From assembly GCA_016219425.1 (NCBI GenBank), contig JACRNB010000008.1, positions 272,101-336,100 on the forward strand: a DNA stretch of 64,000 nucleotides, given 5' to 3'. The first letter of the stretch is position 1; every line of letters begins with the position of its first letter. Below are positions 17,117-26,042 of this stretch, one piece after another. The translations under genes and the position numbers were made by a program. Source of the stretch: Betaproteobacteria bacterium. Lineage in GTDB: Bacteria; Pseudomonadota; Gammaproteobacteria; Burkholderiales; Thiobacillaceae. The notes beneath the pieces were generated by a model. That model made no database searches, was not told where the DNA came from, and saw only the letters and a list, made by a program, of their open reading frames with translations.

Positions 17117-18646
17117 TCAATGCCCTGCGAGCGGAATCTTGCCGATCCGCATACGCCACTCGCGCGGACCCGATTCATGCACCGATTCGCCGCTGCTGTC
17201 CACCGCCACGGTCACCGGCATATCCACCACCTCGAACTCGTACACCGCCTCCATGCCCAGTTCCGGGAAGGCCAGCACGCGCGCCGCCTTGATCGCCTTC
17301 GACACCAGATAGGCCGCCCCGCCCACGGCGATGCAATACACCCCGCCATGCGCGCGGAGGCTGGCAATCGTCCCCGGCCCGCGTTCCGACTTGCCCACCA
17401 TGCCGATCAGGCCCACCTGCTCGCCCAGCATCAGCTCGGTGAACTTGTCCATGCGCGACGCCGTGGTCGGGCCGGCGGGGCCCACCGCCTCGTCCCGCAC
17501 CGCGTCCACCGGGCCGACGTAGTAGATGAAGCGGTTGCGGAAATCCACCGGCAGCGGCTCGCCCCGCGCCACCATATCGGCGATGCGCTTGTGCGCCGCA
17601 TCGCGCCCGGTGAGCAGCTTGCCGGATAGCAGGAGCTGTTCCCCCGCGCGCCACTGCGCGGTATCCGCCTTGGTCAAGGCATCCAGATTCACCCGCCGCG
17701 AGCGCGCCGGGCCATCCCACGCCACCTCGGGCCAGGCGGACAGGGGCGGCGGGGTGAACGCCGCCGGGCCGGAGCCGTCCAGGGTGAAATGGACATGCCG
17801 CGTCGCCGCGCAATTGGGGATCAGCCCCACCGGCAGGCTGGCGGCGTGGGTCGGGTAATCGAGAATCTTCACGTCCAGCACCGTGGTCAGCCCGCCCAGG
17901 CCCTGCGCGCCGATGCCCAGGTCGTTCACCTTCTCCATCAACTCCAGGCGCAGCTCCTCGGCGCGGTTGCGCGGCCCGCGTGCGCGCAAGGCCTGGATGT
18001 CGATGGGCGCCAGCAACGCCTCCTTCGCCAGCAGCAACGCCTTCTCCGGCGTGCCGCCGATGCCGATCCCCAGGATGCCCGGCGGACACCAGCCCGCCCC
18101 CATCCTGGGCAACACCGAGAGCACCCAGTCCACCAGGGAATCAGACGGATTCAACACCGTGAACTGCGCCTTGTTCTCCGAGCCGCCGCCCTTGGCCGCG
18201 CACGTCACCTCGACCCGGTCGCCGGGGACGATCTCGTAATGGATCACCGCCGGGGTGTTGTCGCGCGTATTCCTGCGCGCCCCCGCCGGGTCTGCCAGCA
18301 CCGAGGCGCGCAGCGGGTTGTCCGGATTCAGATAGGCGCGGCGCACGCCCTCGTTGACCATCTCGTCCACGCTCATCGCCCCCTCCCAGCGCGCGTCGCG
18401 CCCCACCTTGAGGAACACCACGGCGATGCCCGTGTCCTGGCACAGGGGGCGACGCCCCTCCGCGCACAGGCGCGAGTTGATCAGGATCTGCGCCAGGGCG
18501 TCCTTCGCGGCGGGGGATTCCTCGCGCTCGTACGCGGCCTTCACGGCCTCCACGAAATCGAGCGGGTGGTAGATGGAGATGAACTGGAAGGCGTCGGCGA
18601 CGGACTGGATGACATCTTCCTGGCGGATGACACGTTGGGCGGACAT
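17117..18646 (-). CDS. fumA: class I fumarate hydratase (4Fe-4S)
   Basis: A 509-residue single-chain class I fumarase. The N-terminal alpha domain carries the cluster ligand Cys69 in LCQDTGI and the downstream RDNTPA segment. The middle holds WCPPGILGIGIGGTPEKA and NCAATRHVHFTLDGSGPA. The C-terminal beta domain includes GRDAAHKRIADM and GPTTASRMDKF. It interconverts fumarate and malate in the TCA cycle through an oxygen-sensitive cluster. Related class I enzymes act on tartrate or mesaconate, but the fused length and motif set fit FumA/FumB. Confidence 0.92.
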   Translation of the reverse strand: MSAQRVIRQEDVIQSVADAFQFISIYHPLDFVEAVKAAYEREESPAAKDALAQILINSRLCAEGRRPLCQDTGIAVVFLKVGRDARWEGAMSVDEMVNEGVRRAYLNPDNPLRASVLADPAGARRNTRDNTPAVIHYEIVPGDRVEVTCAAKGGGSENKAQFTVLNPSDSLVDWVLSVLPRMGAGWCPPGILGIGIGGTPEKALLLAKEALLAPIDIQALRARGPRNRAEELRLELMEKVNDLGIGAQGLGGLTTVLDVKILDYPTHAASLPVGLIPNCAATRHVHFTLDGSGPAAFTPPPLSAWPEVAWDGPARSRRVNLDALTKADTAQWRAGEQLLLSGKLLTGRDAAHKRIADMVARGEPLPVDFRNRFIYYVGPVDAVRDEAVGPAGPTTASRMDKFTELMLGEQVGLIGMVGKSERGPGTIASLRAHGGVYCIAVGGAAYLVSKAIKAARVLAFPELGMEAVYEFEVVDMPVTVAVDSSGESVHESGPREWRMRIGKIPLAGH

Positions 18647-18703
18647 GGCGCGCTCCTGAAACGATGAACCCGAATTGTTCCCCAGAGCGAGCGACTCCGG
18701 GGC

Positions 18704-19594
18704 TCAGCCTTCTCCCAGCAGGGCCGTCAGATACGCCCCGTACTCAGTGCTCGACAACTGCGCCGCCAGCCGCGCCAGCGCATCCGCGCCGATCCAGCCG
18801 CGGCGGTAGGCGATCTCCTCCGGCGCGGCGATCTTCTGGCCCTGGCGATGTTCCAGGGTCTGGATGAACTGGCTCGCCAGCAGCATGGCGTCGTGGGTGC
18901 CGGTATCGAGCCAGGCGAAGCCGCGCCCCATGACCTGCACGCGCAGCCGACCCTGTTCCAGATAGGCCCGATTGACGTCGGTGATCTCCAGTTCGCCGCG
19001 CGGCGAAGGGCGGATGTCCCGCGCGATCTGAACCACCTGGTTATCGTAGAAATACAACCCCGTCACGGCGTAACGCGACTTGGGATGCGCGGGCTTCTCC
19101 TCCAGGCTGACGGCCTGGCCGGCGGCGTCGAAGGTCACCACCCCGTACCGTTCGGGGTCGTGGACGTGATAGGCGAACACCGTGGCCCCCTCCGTCTGCG
19201 CGCACGCCCCTTCCAGCAGTTGTTGAAGCTCGTGCCCGTGGAACAGGTTGTCGCCCAGCGCCAGGGCGGAGGCGGCCTCGCCGAGGAACCGTTCGCCGAT
19301 GAGAAACGCCTGCGCCAACCCCTCGGGGCGCGGCTGCACCGCGTACTGAAGCTGGATGCCCCACTGCGCGCCGTCGCCCAGCAACTGCCGGAACAGGGGA
19401 GCGTCATGCGGCGTGGTGATGATCAGGATGTCGCGTATCCCCGCCAGCATGAGGGTGCAGAGCGGGTAATAGATCATCGGCTTGTTGTAGATCGGCAGGA
19501 GCTGCTTGCTCACGGCCAGGGTGGCGGGGTGGAGCCGGGAGCCGGTCCCGCCCGCCAGCAGGATGCCCTTGCGGGCCGGGCGTTGCAGGGTCAT
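18704..19594 (-). CDS. rmlA: glucose-1-phosphate thymidylyltransferase
   Basis: A 296-residue nucleotidyltransferase making dTDP-glucose. [16 protein letters not shown] at 10-25 is the nucleotide-binding loop, [17 protein letters not shown] follows, and GDNLFHGH is the metal and substrate site. [13 protein letters not shown] is the C-terminal family signature. The start at 19594 overlaps the rmlB stop by four bases; an in-frame Met further upstream lies inside rmlB. rmlC and rmlD are not in the window. Confidence 0.95.
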   Translation of the reverse strand: MTLQRPARKGILLAGGTGSRLHPATLAVSKQLLPIYNKPMIYYPLCTLMLAGIRDILIITTPHDAPLFRQLLGDGAQWGIQLQYAVQPRPEGLAQAFLIGERFLGEAASALALGDNLFHGHELQQLLEGACAQTEGATVFAYHVHDPERYGVVTFDAAGQAVSLEEKPAHPKSRYAVTGLYFYDNQVVQIARDIRPSPRGELEITDVNRAYLEQGRLRVQVMGRGFAWLDTGTHDAMLLASQFIQTLEHRQGQKIAAPEEIAYRRGWIGADALARLAAQLSSTEYGAYLTALLGEG

Positions 19595-20658
19595 GCCGCC
19601 TCCCCGTAGTGCAGGCCGACCCAGGCGCGGTACGCGCCGCTGGTGACGTGCGCGGACCAATCCGCGTGCGCCAGATACCACGCCACGGTCTTCTCCAGCC
19701 CGCTCCGGAAACTCTCCGCCGGACGCCAGCCCAGCTCCTGCCGGATGCGTGCGGCGTCGATGGCATAGCGCCGGTCATGTCCCGGACGGTCGGCCACAAA
19801 GGCGATCTGCTCCCGGTACGAGCGCCCATCCGCGCGCGGACGGCGCGCATCCAGCACCTCGCACAGCGCATGCACCAGATCCAGATTGGCCATCTCGTGG
19901 CCGCCGCCGATGTTGTAGACCTCGCCCGTGCGGCCCGCCTCCAGCACACGGCGGAGCGCCGTGCAGTGGTCCGCCACATAGAGCCAGTCGCGCACCTGGA
20001 GCCCATCCCCGTAGATCGGCAGGGGCAGGCCGGACAAGGCGTTATGGAGCACCAGCGGGATCAGCTTCTCGGGAAACTGGAACGGGCCGTAATTGTTGGA
20101 ACAGTTCGTGGTGAGCGTCGGCAGGCCGTAGGTGTGGTGATAGGCGCGCACCAGATGGTCGCTCGCGGCCTTGCTGGCGCTGTAGGGGCTGTTGGGCGCG
20201 TAGCGGTCGCCCTCCCGGAACGGCGGCGCGTCCGGCGCGAGGGAACCGTAGACCTCGTCGGTGGACACATGCAGAAAACGGAACGCCGCGCGCTCCGCCC
20301 CCGCCAGGCCCTCCCAGTACGCCAGCGCCGCCTGCAACAAGCGGAACGCGCCCACGCAATTGGTCTGGATGAACGCCTCCGGGCCGTGGATGCTGCGATC
20401 CACATGGGATTCGGCGGCGAAGTGGAGGATGGCCCGGGGCCGGTGCTCGCGCAGCAGGCGCGCCAGCAGGTCCGCATCGCCGATATCGCCGCGCACGAAG
20501 CGATGGCGCGGATCGCCCTCCAGGCGCGCCAGATTCTCCAGATTGCCGGCGTAGGTCAGCGCATCCAGATTGATGACGGGCTCCGCCGACTGCCCCAGCC
20601 AGTCGAGGATGAAATTGCTGCCGATGAAACCGGCCCCGCCGGTGACGAGAATGCTCAT
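19591..20658 (-). CDS. rmlB: dTDP-glucose 4,6-dehydratase
   Basis: A 355-residue extended short-chain dehydrogenase. NAD-binding [11 protein letters not shown] is at 5-15, catalytic STDEVYG at 132-138, and YSASK gives Tyr159 and Lys163. [17 protein letters not shown] is typical of RmlB. It makes dTDP-4-keto-6-deoxyglucose for rhamnose or related sugars. The Met at 20658 starts the Rossmann fold; the longer reading frame upstream runs into the divergent kinase gene. The 5' neighbour on the other strand is the FGGY kinase, with a short shared promoter region. Confidence 0.95.
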   Translation of the reverse strand: MSILVTGGAGFIGSNFILDWLGQSAEPVINLDALTYAGNLENLARLEGDPRHRFVRGDIGDADLLARLLREHRPRAILHFAAESHVDRSIHGPEAFIQTNCVGAFRLLQAALAYWEGLAGAERAAFRFLHVSTDEVYGSLAPDAPPFREGDRYAPNSPYSASKAASDHLVRAYHHTYGLPTLTTNCSNNYGPFQFPEKLIPLVLHNALSGLPLPIYGDGLQVRDWLYVADHCTALRRVLEAGRTGEVYNIGGGHEMANLDLVHALCEVLDARRPRADGRSYREQIAFVADRPGHDRRYAIDAARIRQELGWRPAESFRSGLEKTVAWYLAHADWSAHVTSGAYRAWVGLHYGEAA

Positions 20659-20754
20659 GGACCCTTCTGCCTGCTCAGGAAAACGTGACGCCGTGGCGGC
20701 CCGGTAGCTGCGAAAATGCCCGCCACCCCAACCCAAACCCCCGAAAGGACGCCT

Positions 20755-22326
20755 GTGCCAGCGAGTTTCCCCGAACCAGCCAGTGACGCCAAGCAGCACG
20801 GGCTGGTGCTGGGCTACGACTTCGGCACCTCCTCGGTGAAGGCCGCCCTGATGGACCGCGCCGGCGCCCTCGTGGCCTGCGCGCGCGCGGACTACCCGCT
20901 CCACCTGCCCGCCCCCGGCCACGCCGAACAAAATCCCGCGGACTGGTGGCAAGCCCTGAGCAGCGTCACGCGCGAATTGCTGACGCGCATCCCGGACGCG
21001 CGCGACCGGGTCGCCGGCCTCGGCATCGCCGCCCAGATGGCGGGCGTCATCCCGGTCGATGGCGCGGGCGCGCCGCTGCACCCCTGTCTGACCTGGATGG
21101 ACACCCGTTCCGCCGGGGTCGCCCGCGCCATCACCGCAGGCGGGCCGCGCGTGGCCGGCTACGGCGCGTTCAAGCTGGCCGCATGGCTATGGCTGGCCAA
21201 CGGCGCCCCCAACCTCTCCGGCAAAGACCCCCTCAGCAAGATCCTCTGGTTCCGCGCCGCGCGCCCCGACCTCTGGCGCGAGGCCGCGCGTTTTCTCGAC
21301 GTCAAGGACTGGCTCGTGCACCGCCTCACCGGGCGCTTCACCACCACCCCGGACCTCGCCCAGCTCACCTGGATGATGGACAACCGGGTAGGTCGCCGGC
21401 AGTGGTCCGAACCCTGGCTGCGGCGCATGGGCGTGGCGCGCGAACGCCTGCCCGAGATCGTCGCCTCCGGCGACGTGGCCGGGCGGCTCACGGCGCAGGC
21501 CGCCGCCGCGCTGGGCCTGCCCGCAGGGCTGCCGGTCTCCGGCGGCTGCGGCGACGTCAACGCCTGCGCCCTGGCCGCCGGAGACCACCACGAAGGCGTC
21601 TACCACCTGCACCTGGGCACCAGCATGTGGCTGGGCGCGCACACCCGGCGTCGCCGCGTGGACCCCTTCACCGGCATCGCCACGATCTGCGCCGCCCAGC
21701 CCGACCGCTACTTCCTGGTCGCCACCCAGGAAAGCGCCGGCGGCGCGGCGCAATGGGCCGCCGAGACCTTCGGCTTCGGCGCGGGCGCGGCGGGCCTGCG
21801 CGCCCTGGACGCCGCCGCCGCCCAGGCCCGGCCCGCCGCCGACGCCCCCTATTTCCTGCCCTGGCTGTACGGCGAGCGCGTCCCCGTGGACGACCCGCAC
21901 CTGCGCGGCGCGCTGGCCGGCCTCAGCCTGCGCAACGGGCGCGCGGACCTGGCCCGCGCGGTGCTGGAAGGCGTCGCCCTCAACGTGCGCTGGGCCATGC
22001 ACCATGCCGAACGCCTCCTCCCCGCCGTCCCCGCCCCCCTGCGCCTGATGGGCGGCGGCGCGGCCAGCGCGGCGTGGGCGCAGATCCTGGCCGACACCCT
22101 GCAACGCCCGGTGCAGGCGGCGGAAAACCCCGCCTGGGCCGGCGCGCGCGGCGCCGCCATGACCGCCGCCGCAGCCTGCGGCGACCTGCCGGACTACGCC
22201 GCCGCCACGCTTGCGCACTGGGGGCCGGTGATCGAGCCGGACCCGGCGCAACGCAGCCGCGCCCAGGCGCGTTTTCAACGCTTCGTAGCCTACTGGCGCG
22301 CCACCCGGCGTTGGAGCCGACCATGA
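20755..22326 (+). CDS. FGGY-family carbohydrate kinase
   Basis: A 523-residue kinase of the FGGY fold (xylulokinase/glycerol kinase family). The phosphate-1 motif GYDFGTSSVKAALMD is at the N-terminus, CLTWMDTRS follows, and the adenosine-side LRLMGGGAASAAWAQILAD is near the C-terminus. The substrate is unknown. The genetic setting, leading directly into a CDP-alcohol phosphotransferase and a Stealth phosphotransferase, suggests it phosphorylates a polyol or sugar used in surface lipid or glycan assembly. GTG at 20755 is preferred because AAAGGA lies at the right distance. The alternative ATG at 20716 has no ribosome site and adds a low-complexity leader. The stop overlaps the next start (ATGA). 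Confidence 0.85.
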   Translation: MPASFPEPASDAKQHGLVLGYDFGTSSVKAALMDRAGALVACARADYPLHLPAPGHAEQNPADWWQALSSVTRELLTRIPDARDRVAGLGIAAQMAGVIPVDGAGAPLHPCLTWMDTRSAGVARAITAGGPRVAGYGAFKLAAWLWLANGAPNLSGKDPLSKILWFRAARPDLWREAARFLDVKDWLVHRLTGRFTTTPDLAQLTWMMDNRVGRRQWSEPWLRRMGVARERLPEIVASGDVAGRLTAQAAAALGLPAGLPVSGGCGDVNACALAAGDHHEGVYHLHLGTSMWLGAHTRRRRVDPFTGIATICAAQPDRYFLVATQESAGGAAQWAAETFGFGAGAAGLRALDAAAAQARPAADAPYFLPWLYGERVPVDDPHLRGALAGLSLRNGRADLARAVLEGVALNVRWAMHHAERLLPAVPAPLRLMGGGAASAAWAQILADTLQRPVQAAENPAWAGARGAAMTAAAACGDLPDYAAATLAHWGPVIEPDPAQRSRAQARFQRFVAYWRATRRWSRP

Positions 22327-22946
22327 TCGACGGCCACTTCGGCGACCGTACCCGGCGCATCTGGGAATTTCTCGCGCGCGGCCTGGTGCGCGCCGGGTGC
22401 AGCCCCAACGGCGTCACCCTGGCGGGGCTGGCGCTGGTGCTGGTCGCCAGCCTGGACTACCTGTGGCGGCGCGACAGCCTGGTGTACGGCCTGTGCCTGG
22501 CCTTCGCCCTCAGCAGTGACGGCCTCGACGGCGCGGTGGCGCGCCTGAGCGGGCGCAGCACCCGCTACGGCGGCTACCTCGACGCCGTGGCGGACCGCTA
22601 CCAGGAGATCGCCGTGCTCGCCGCCATCGCCTGGGTGGCGGACTGCTGGCCCGCCGCCTTCTTCGCCATCACCGGCGCGCTGCTCACCAGCTACCACAAG
22701 GCCCGCGTCGCCCTGGAAATCCGCATCGACAACAACGACTGGCCCGACCTGCTGGAACGTCTGGAACGCATGATCCTGCTCATCGCCCTGCTCCTGGCGG
22801 ACGCCCTGCTTTCCCCGCACGACTGGCCCCTCCTGCCCGGCGGCCTGCTGGTCCTGGGCGCGCTCGCCCACCTCACCGCCCTGCAACGCTTCCTGCGCGC
22901 CAGACAGCGGCTGATGCAGGCGGATCGGGACGCACCCGGGCCATGA
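22323..22946 (+). CDS. CDP-alcohol phosphatidyltransferase family protein (1)
   Basis: A 207-residue polytopic membrane enzyme. It carries the complete catalytic motif D66-x2-D69-G70-x2-A73-R74-x8-G83-x3-D87-x3-D91 (from SSDGLDGAVARLSGR), which binds metal and the CDP-activated substrate. Members make phosphatidylglycerol-phosphate, phosphatidylinositol-phosphate, phosphatidylserine or ether-lipid head groups; this sequence alone does not say which. An inositol-phosphate synthase at the end of the window and CDP-forming enzymes nearby make an inositol- or aminoalcohol-type head group possible. It overlaps both neighbours by four bases. Confidence 0.88.
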   Translation: MIDGHFGDRTRRIWEFLARGLVRAGCSPNGVTLAGLALVLVASLDYLWRRDSLVYGLCLAFALSSDGLDGAVARLSGRSTRYGGYLDAVADRYQEIAVLAAIAWVADCWPAAFFAITGALLTSYHKARVALEIRIDNNDWPDLLERLERMILLIALLLADALLSPHDWPLLPGGLLVLGALAHLTALQRFLRARQRLMQADRDAPGP

Positions 22947-23893
22947 GCGGCATCGACCTCGCCTACACCTGGGTGGACGACGCCTTTCCCGGCTACGCCG
23001 CCCAACTCGGCCAGTACGCCCGCAAACAGCAGGACAGCAACCCCAACCGCACGCGCGACAACCTGGAACTGCTGCGTTACAGCCTGCGCTCCGTCGCCCG
23101 CTATGCGCCCTGGGTGCGCAACATCTACCTGTTCACCATGCGCCCCCAGGTTCCCGCCTGGCTCGATGCGGCGCATCCCCGCGTGCGGATCGTCCATCAC
23201 GACGAGTTGATGGACCCGGCGCACCTGCCCACCTTCAACTCCTTCGCCCTCTACACCCATCTGCACCGCCTGCCCGGCATCTCCAGCCCCTTCCTGTTCC
23301 TGGAAGACGACATGCTGTTCCGCGCCCCGGTGACGCCGCAGGACTTCTGGACGCCGGATGGCCGCCTGCGCGTATTCCCGCGCTACACCCGCACCGCACC
23401 GCCGGAGCACGCGCAACGCACCGACCTCTCCCCCTGGAACGCCGCCCTGGCGCGGGCCAACCAATTGCTGGACGCGCGCTTCGGCCCGGCGCGGCGGCGG
23501 GCGATCAACCACGCCCCCCTGCCCATCGACCCCGAACTCTGGCGCGAGATGCTGGAGACCTGGCCGGAGGTGACGGAACACACCCGCGCCAGCCGTTTCC
23601 GCTCCCTCGGCAACGTGCCGCCGGAATACCTCTACGCCCACTACGCCCTGCTGCGGGGCCGCGCCGTCGCCCACCCGGCCCGACGCACCTGGCGCGACGT
23701 GTTCTATTTCCCCCTGGAAAACTGGCCGCTCCACGCCCGCCTCCAGACCGCACTGATCGACCGGCTCCAACCCAAGTGCATGAACCTCAACGACAACTTC
23801 GGCCCGCACCCGCATCCCGGCGTAGCGGCCCACCTGCGCGCAACGCTGAGGCGCTGGTATCCGGAGCCCGGCCCCTGGGAGATCGCCGCATGA
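22943..23893 (+). CDS. Stealth-family hexose-1-phosphate transferase
   Basis: A 316-residue cytoplasmic protein of the Stealth family, which transfers sugar-1-phosphate to build phosphodiester-linked capsule and surface glycans. Conserved region 1 is IDLAYTWVDD, region 2 RDNLELLRYSLRSVARYAPW followed by VRNIYLFT, region 3 FLEDDMLF (the acidic metal site), and region 4 near the C-terminus NLNDNFG. The stop TGA lies within ATGAA, which is one half of the 5-bp duplication of a MITE inserted immediately after it. Confidence 0.88.
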   Translation: MSGIDLAYTWVDDAFPGYAAQLGQYARKQQDSNPNRTRDNLELLRYSLRSVARYAPWVRNIYLFTMRPQVPAWLDAAHPRVRIVHHDELMDPAHLPTFNSFALYTHLHRLPGISSPFLFLEDDMLFRAPVTPQDFWTPDGRLRVFPRYTRTAPPEHAQRTDLSPWNAALARANQLLDARFGPARRRAINHAPLPIDPELWREMLETWPEVTEHTRASRFRSLGNVPPEYLYAHYALLRGRAVAHPARRTWRDVFYFPLENWPLHARLQTALIDRLQPKCMNLNDNFGPHPHPGVAAHLRATLRRWYPEPGPWEIAA

Positions 23894-23894
23894 A

Positions 23895-24035
23895 CCTGGA
23901 AACCGCAGTTGAAATGCCCGCAGGTGCGAATTCATTCGCACAATCAATACGTTTTGTGCGAATGAATTCGCACCTGCATACAACTCGTAACGCATTGAAT
24001 CGTCATGAATTTATCCGTCAACTGAGGTTTCCAGG
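23895..24035 (+). mobile_element. MITE copy 1 (141 bp)
   Basis: The element has 18-bp terminal inverted repeats (CCTGGAAACCGCAGTTGA on the left, one mismatch on the right) and an internal inverted GGTGCGAATTCATTCGCAC motif. It is flanked by the 5-bp direct repeat ATGAA at 23890-23894 and 24036-24040. It carries no ORF. The insertion split an ATGA stop/start overlap, and the target duplication restored both the upstream stop and the downstream start. Related copies lie at 37349-37460 (decayed) and 47023-47175 (intact, opposite orientation). Confidence 0.9.
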
Positions 24036-24770
24036 ATGAACCCCGGCCTGGGCGAGATCATCGCCAGCTACCGCCCCCGCTTCCGCAACGAACTGCGCAC
24101 CGAATGGGCCGCCGCCCTGATCTACCGACCCCTGTCCTTCCCCCTCACCCTGGTCTTTCTCGCCCTGCGCTGGAGCCCCACCCAGGTCACCCTGCTGGGC
24201 CTCGCCTGCGCCCTGGCCCTGCCCTGGCTGGCCTGGCGCGGCGGAGAGGACGCGCTGCTCCTGGTCGGCCTGCTGGGCGTCCTGTTCTGCGTGCTGGACT
24301 GCGTGGACGGCAACCTCGCGCGGGTCACGGGCCGCAGCTCGCGCCTGGGCGGCTATGCCGACTTTGCCGGCGACCTGGCGTTTCGCGTCTGCCTCTACGC
24401 CGCCATCGGCCTGCTCGCGGACGCCGCATCCGCGGGGGCGCCCAACCCGGGGCTGCCCATCCCCGGCCTGGCCATAGGGCTGCTGGCCGCCTGGCTCTCC
24501 CTCGCCGCCCGCGCCGGGCGGCTGCACCTGCAAACCCAGCAACCCCGCCCGACGCCAGAGCAGACCCCGCCGTCCGCAGCCCCCCTCACCTGGGTGGAGC
24601 GGATCGCAGGATTCCTCAGCGGCATGGATTTCCTGTCGCCCATCCTGCTCATCGTCTTCGGCCTCCAGGGCGGGCTGCCCGAACTGCTGATCTATCTCCT
24701 GTCCCTGTCCCTGCTGGATCTCGTCCACACCCAGGTGTCCATCCGCAACGCCTTGATCCGCAAGGTCTGA
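24036..24770 (+). CDS. CDP-alcohol phosphatidyltransferase family protein (2)
   Basis: A 244-residue membrane enzyme. It has the full motif D88-x2-D91-G92-x2-A95-R96-x8-G105-x3-D109-x3-D113 (in LDCVDGNLARVTGR) and about six hydrophobic helices. It differs clearly from the first phosphotransferase upstream, so the two probably use different acceptors or activated alcohols. The start ATG sits directly at the MITE right end; the last bases of the element (CCAGG) now provide the only ribosome-binding sequence. A glycosyltransferase gene follows after two bases. Confidence 0.88.
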   Translation: MNPGLGEIIASYRPRFRNELRTEWAAALIYRPLSFPLTLVFLALRWSPTQVTLLGLACALALPWLAWRGGEDALLLVGLLGVLFCVLDCVDGNLARVTGRSSRLGGYADFAGDLAFRVCLYAAIGLLADAASAGAPNPGLPIPGLAIGLLAAWLSLAARAGRLHLQTQQPRPTPEQTPPSAAPLTWVERIAGFLSGMDFLSPILLIVFGLQGGLPELLIYLLSLSLLDLVHTQVSIRNALIRKV

Positions 24771-24772
24771 CG

Positions 24773-25903
24773 ATGAGGATTCTGGAAGTCTGCCCCTACC
24801 ACCTCGACCGCCCCGGCGGGGTGCAGCGCCACATCCTCGACCTCGCCCGCGCCCTGGGCCGCGCCGGGCATGACGTCACCGTGCTGGCCCCCGGCGCGCC
24901 CGGACGCGAACGGCAGGAAGAGCGGGACGGCTATCGCATCCTGCGCCTGGGGCGCTTCCGCCTCTGGCGGCTGCACGGCACCGCGTTCGAAGCGGCCCGC
25001 GCCGACGCCGGAGAGCTCGCCTGGCTGGCGGACCTGCACCGGCAGACCCCGTTCGCCGCCGTGCACTTCCACACCCTCTGGACCCCCTGGCTGCCCTGGC
25101 AGGTCTACCGCCTGCTCGCCGGGCGCGGGCCGCGCTGCGTCGCCACCTTCCACGACACCCCGCCCCCGAGCTGGAGCGGCCAGCTCGCGCGCCAGGCGTT
25201 CCGCCTGATGAGCCGTCTCCTGTCGCGCCGCCTGGACGCCGCCATCGCCGTATCGGACGCCCCCGCCAGCCACCTCTGGCTGGCCCCGAATTGCCGCCTG
25301 CACACCCTGCCCCCCTGCATCGACCTGCGCCCGCTGCTGGAGGCGTCGCCGCCCCAGGGCGACGGACGCACGATCCTGTTCCTGGGCCGTCTGGAACCGC
25401 GCAAGGGCGCGCTGTTATTGATCCGCGCCTTCGCCCTGCTGCGCCAGACCCATCCCGCCGCGCGCCTGTGCCTCGCCGGCGACGGCGCACAGGCGGGGGC
25501 GGCGCGGGCGCTGGCGGCGCAACTGGGCGTGGCGCAGGCGGTGGACTTCCCCGGCGCGCCGGACGAGGCCGCCAAACGCCGGCTGTACCGCGCGGCGGAC
25601 CTGTTCTGCGCCCCCTCGCCCTACGGCGAGAGCTACGGCCTGGTATTGGCGGAGGCCATGGCCGCCGGGTTGCCGGTGGTGGCGGCGGCCAACGCCGGCT
25701 ATCGCACCGTGCTCACCGGCCCCGGCGCCGCCGGCCTGGTCGCGCCGGGCGACGCGGCGGCGCTGGCGGCGCGGCTGGCCGCCCTGCTGGACGCCCCGGA
25801 GGCGCGCCGCGAACTGGCCGCCTGGGGCCGACGCCAAGCGCTGAACACCGACATCCACACCCGCCTGGAGGCGTTTCAGGCGGTACTGGAGGGGACCGCG
25901 TAG
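24773..25903 (+). CDS. GT4-family glycosyltransferase (GT-B)
   Basis: A 376-residue retaining glycosyltransferase of the WaaG/PimA/PimB type. The N-terminal domain starts MRILEVCPYHLDRPGGVQRH with the acceptor loop. The C-terminal nucleotide-sugar domain has ILFLGRLEPRKGALLLI and the EX7E-type segment SPYGESYGLVLAEAMAAGLPVV. It is the last gene of the plus-strand run that begins with the FGGY kinase. Its start lies two bases after the preceding stop. The closeness to CDP-alcohol phosphotransferases resembles mannosyl-phosphoinositide assembly, but the sugar is unknown. Confidence 0.88.
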   Translation: MRILEVCPYHLDRPGGVQRHILDLARALGRAGHDVTVLAPGAPGRERQEERDGYRILRLGRFRLWRLHGTAFEAARADAGELAWLADLHRQTPFAAVHFHTLWTPWLPWQVYRLLAGRGPRCVATFHDTPPPSWSGQLARQAFRLMSRLLSRRLDAAIAVSDAPASHLWLAPNCRLHTLPPCIDLRPLLEASPPQGDGRTILFLGRLEPRKGALLLIRAFALLRQTHPAARLCLAGDGAQAGAARALAAQLGVAQAVDFPGAPDEAAKRRLYRAADLFCAPSPYGESYGLVLAEAMAAGLPVVAAANAGYRTVLTGPGAAGLVAPGDAAALAARLAALLDAPEARRELAAWGRRQALNTDIHTRLEAFQAVLEGTA

Positions 25904-25921
25904 AGCGGCTTCCAGAGATTC

Positions 25922-26000
25922 GTAGCCCGGATGCAGCGCAGCGGAATCCGGGATCACACCGCGAAATTTCCCGGATTCCGCTGCGCTCCATCCGGGCTAC
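25922..26000. repeat. GTAGCCCGGATG-type palindromic repeat, copy 1
   Basis: GTAGCCCGGATGCAGCGCAG at the left end is mirrored by CTGCGCTCCATCCGGGCTAC at the right end, giving a long imperfect hairpin. The same family occurs at 57006-57091. Confidence 0.85.
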
Positions 26001-26042
26001 CGCTACCTCTTCGGCTCCGGCTTGGCCGGCTTAGGATGAACC

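Noticed and set aside
18647..18703. Terminator downstream of fumarase/rmlA
   Set aside because: A CCCCAGAG/CTCCGGGG stem is visible but lies upstream of fumarase on its strand and lacks a T tract after rmlA is considered; too weak to list.
20755..22326. Assigning xylulokinase (xylB)
   Set aside because: FGGY motifs do not define the substrate, and the context is surface lipid/glycan rather than pentose use.
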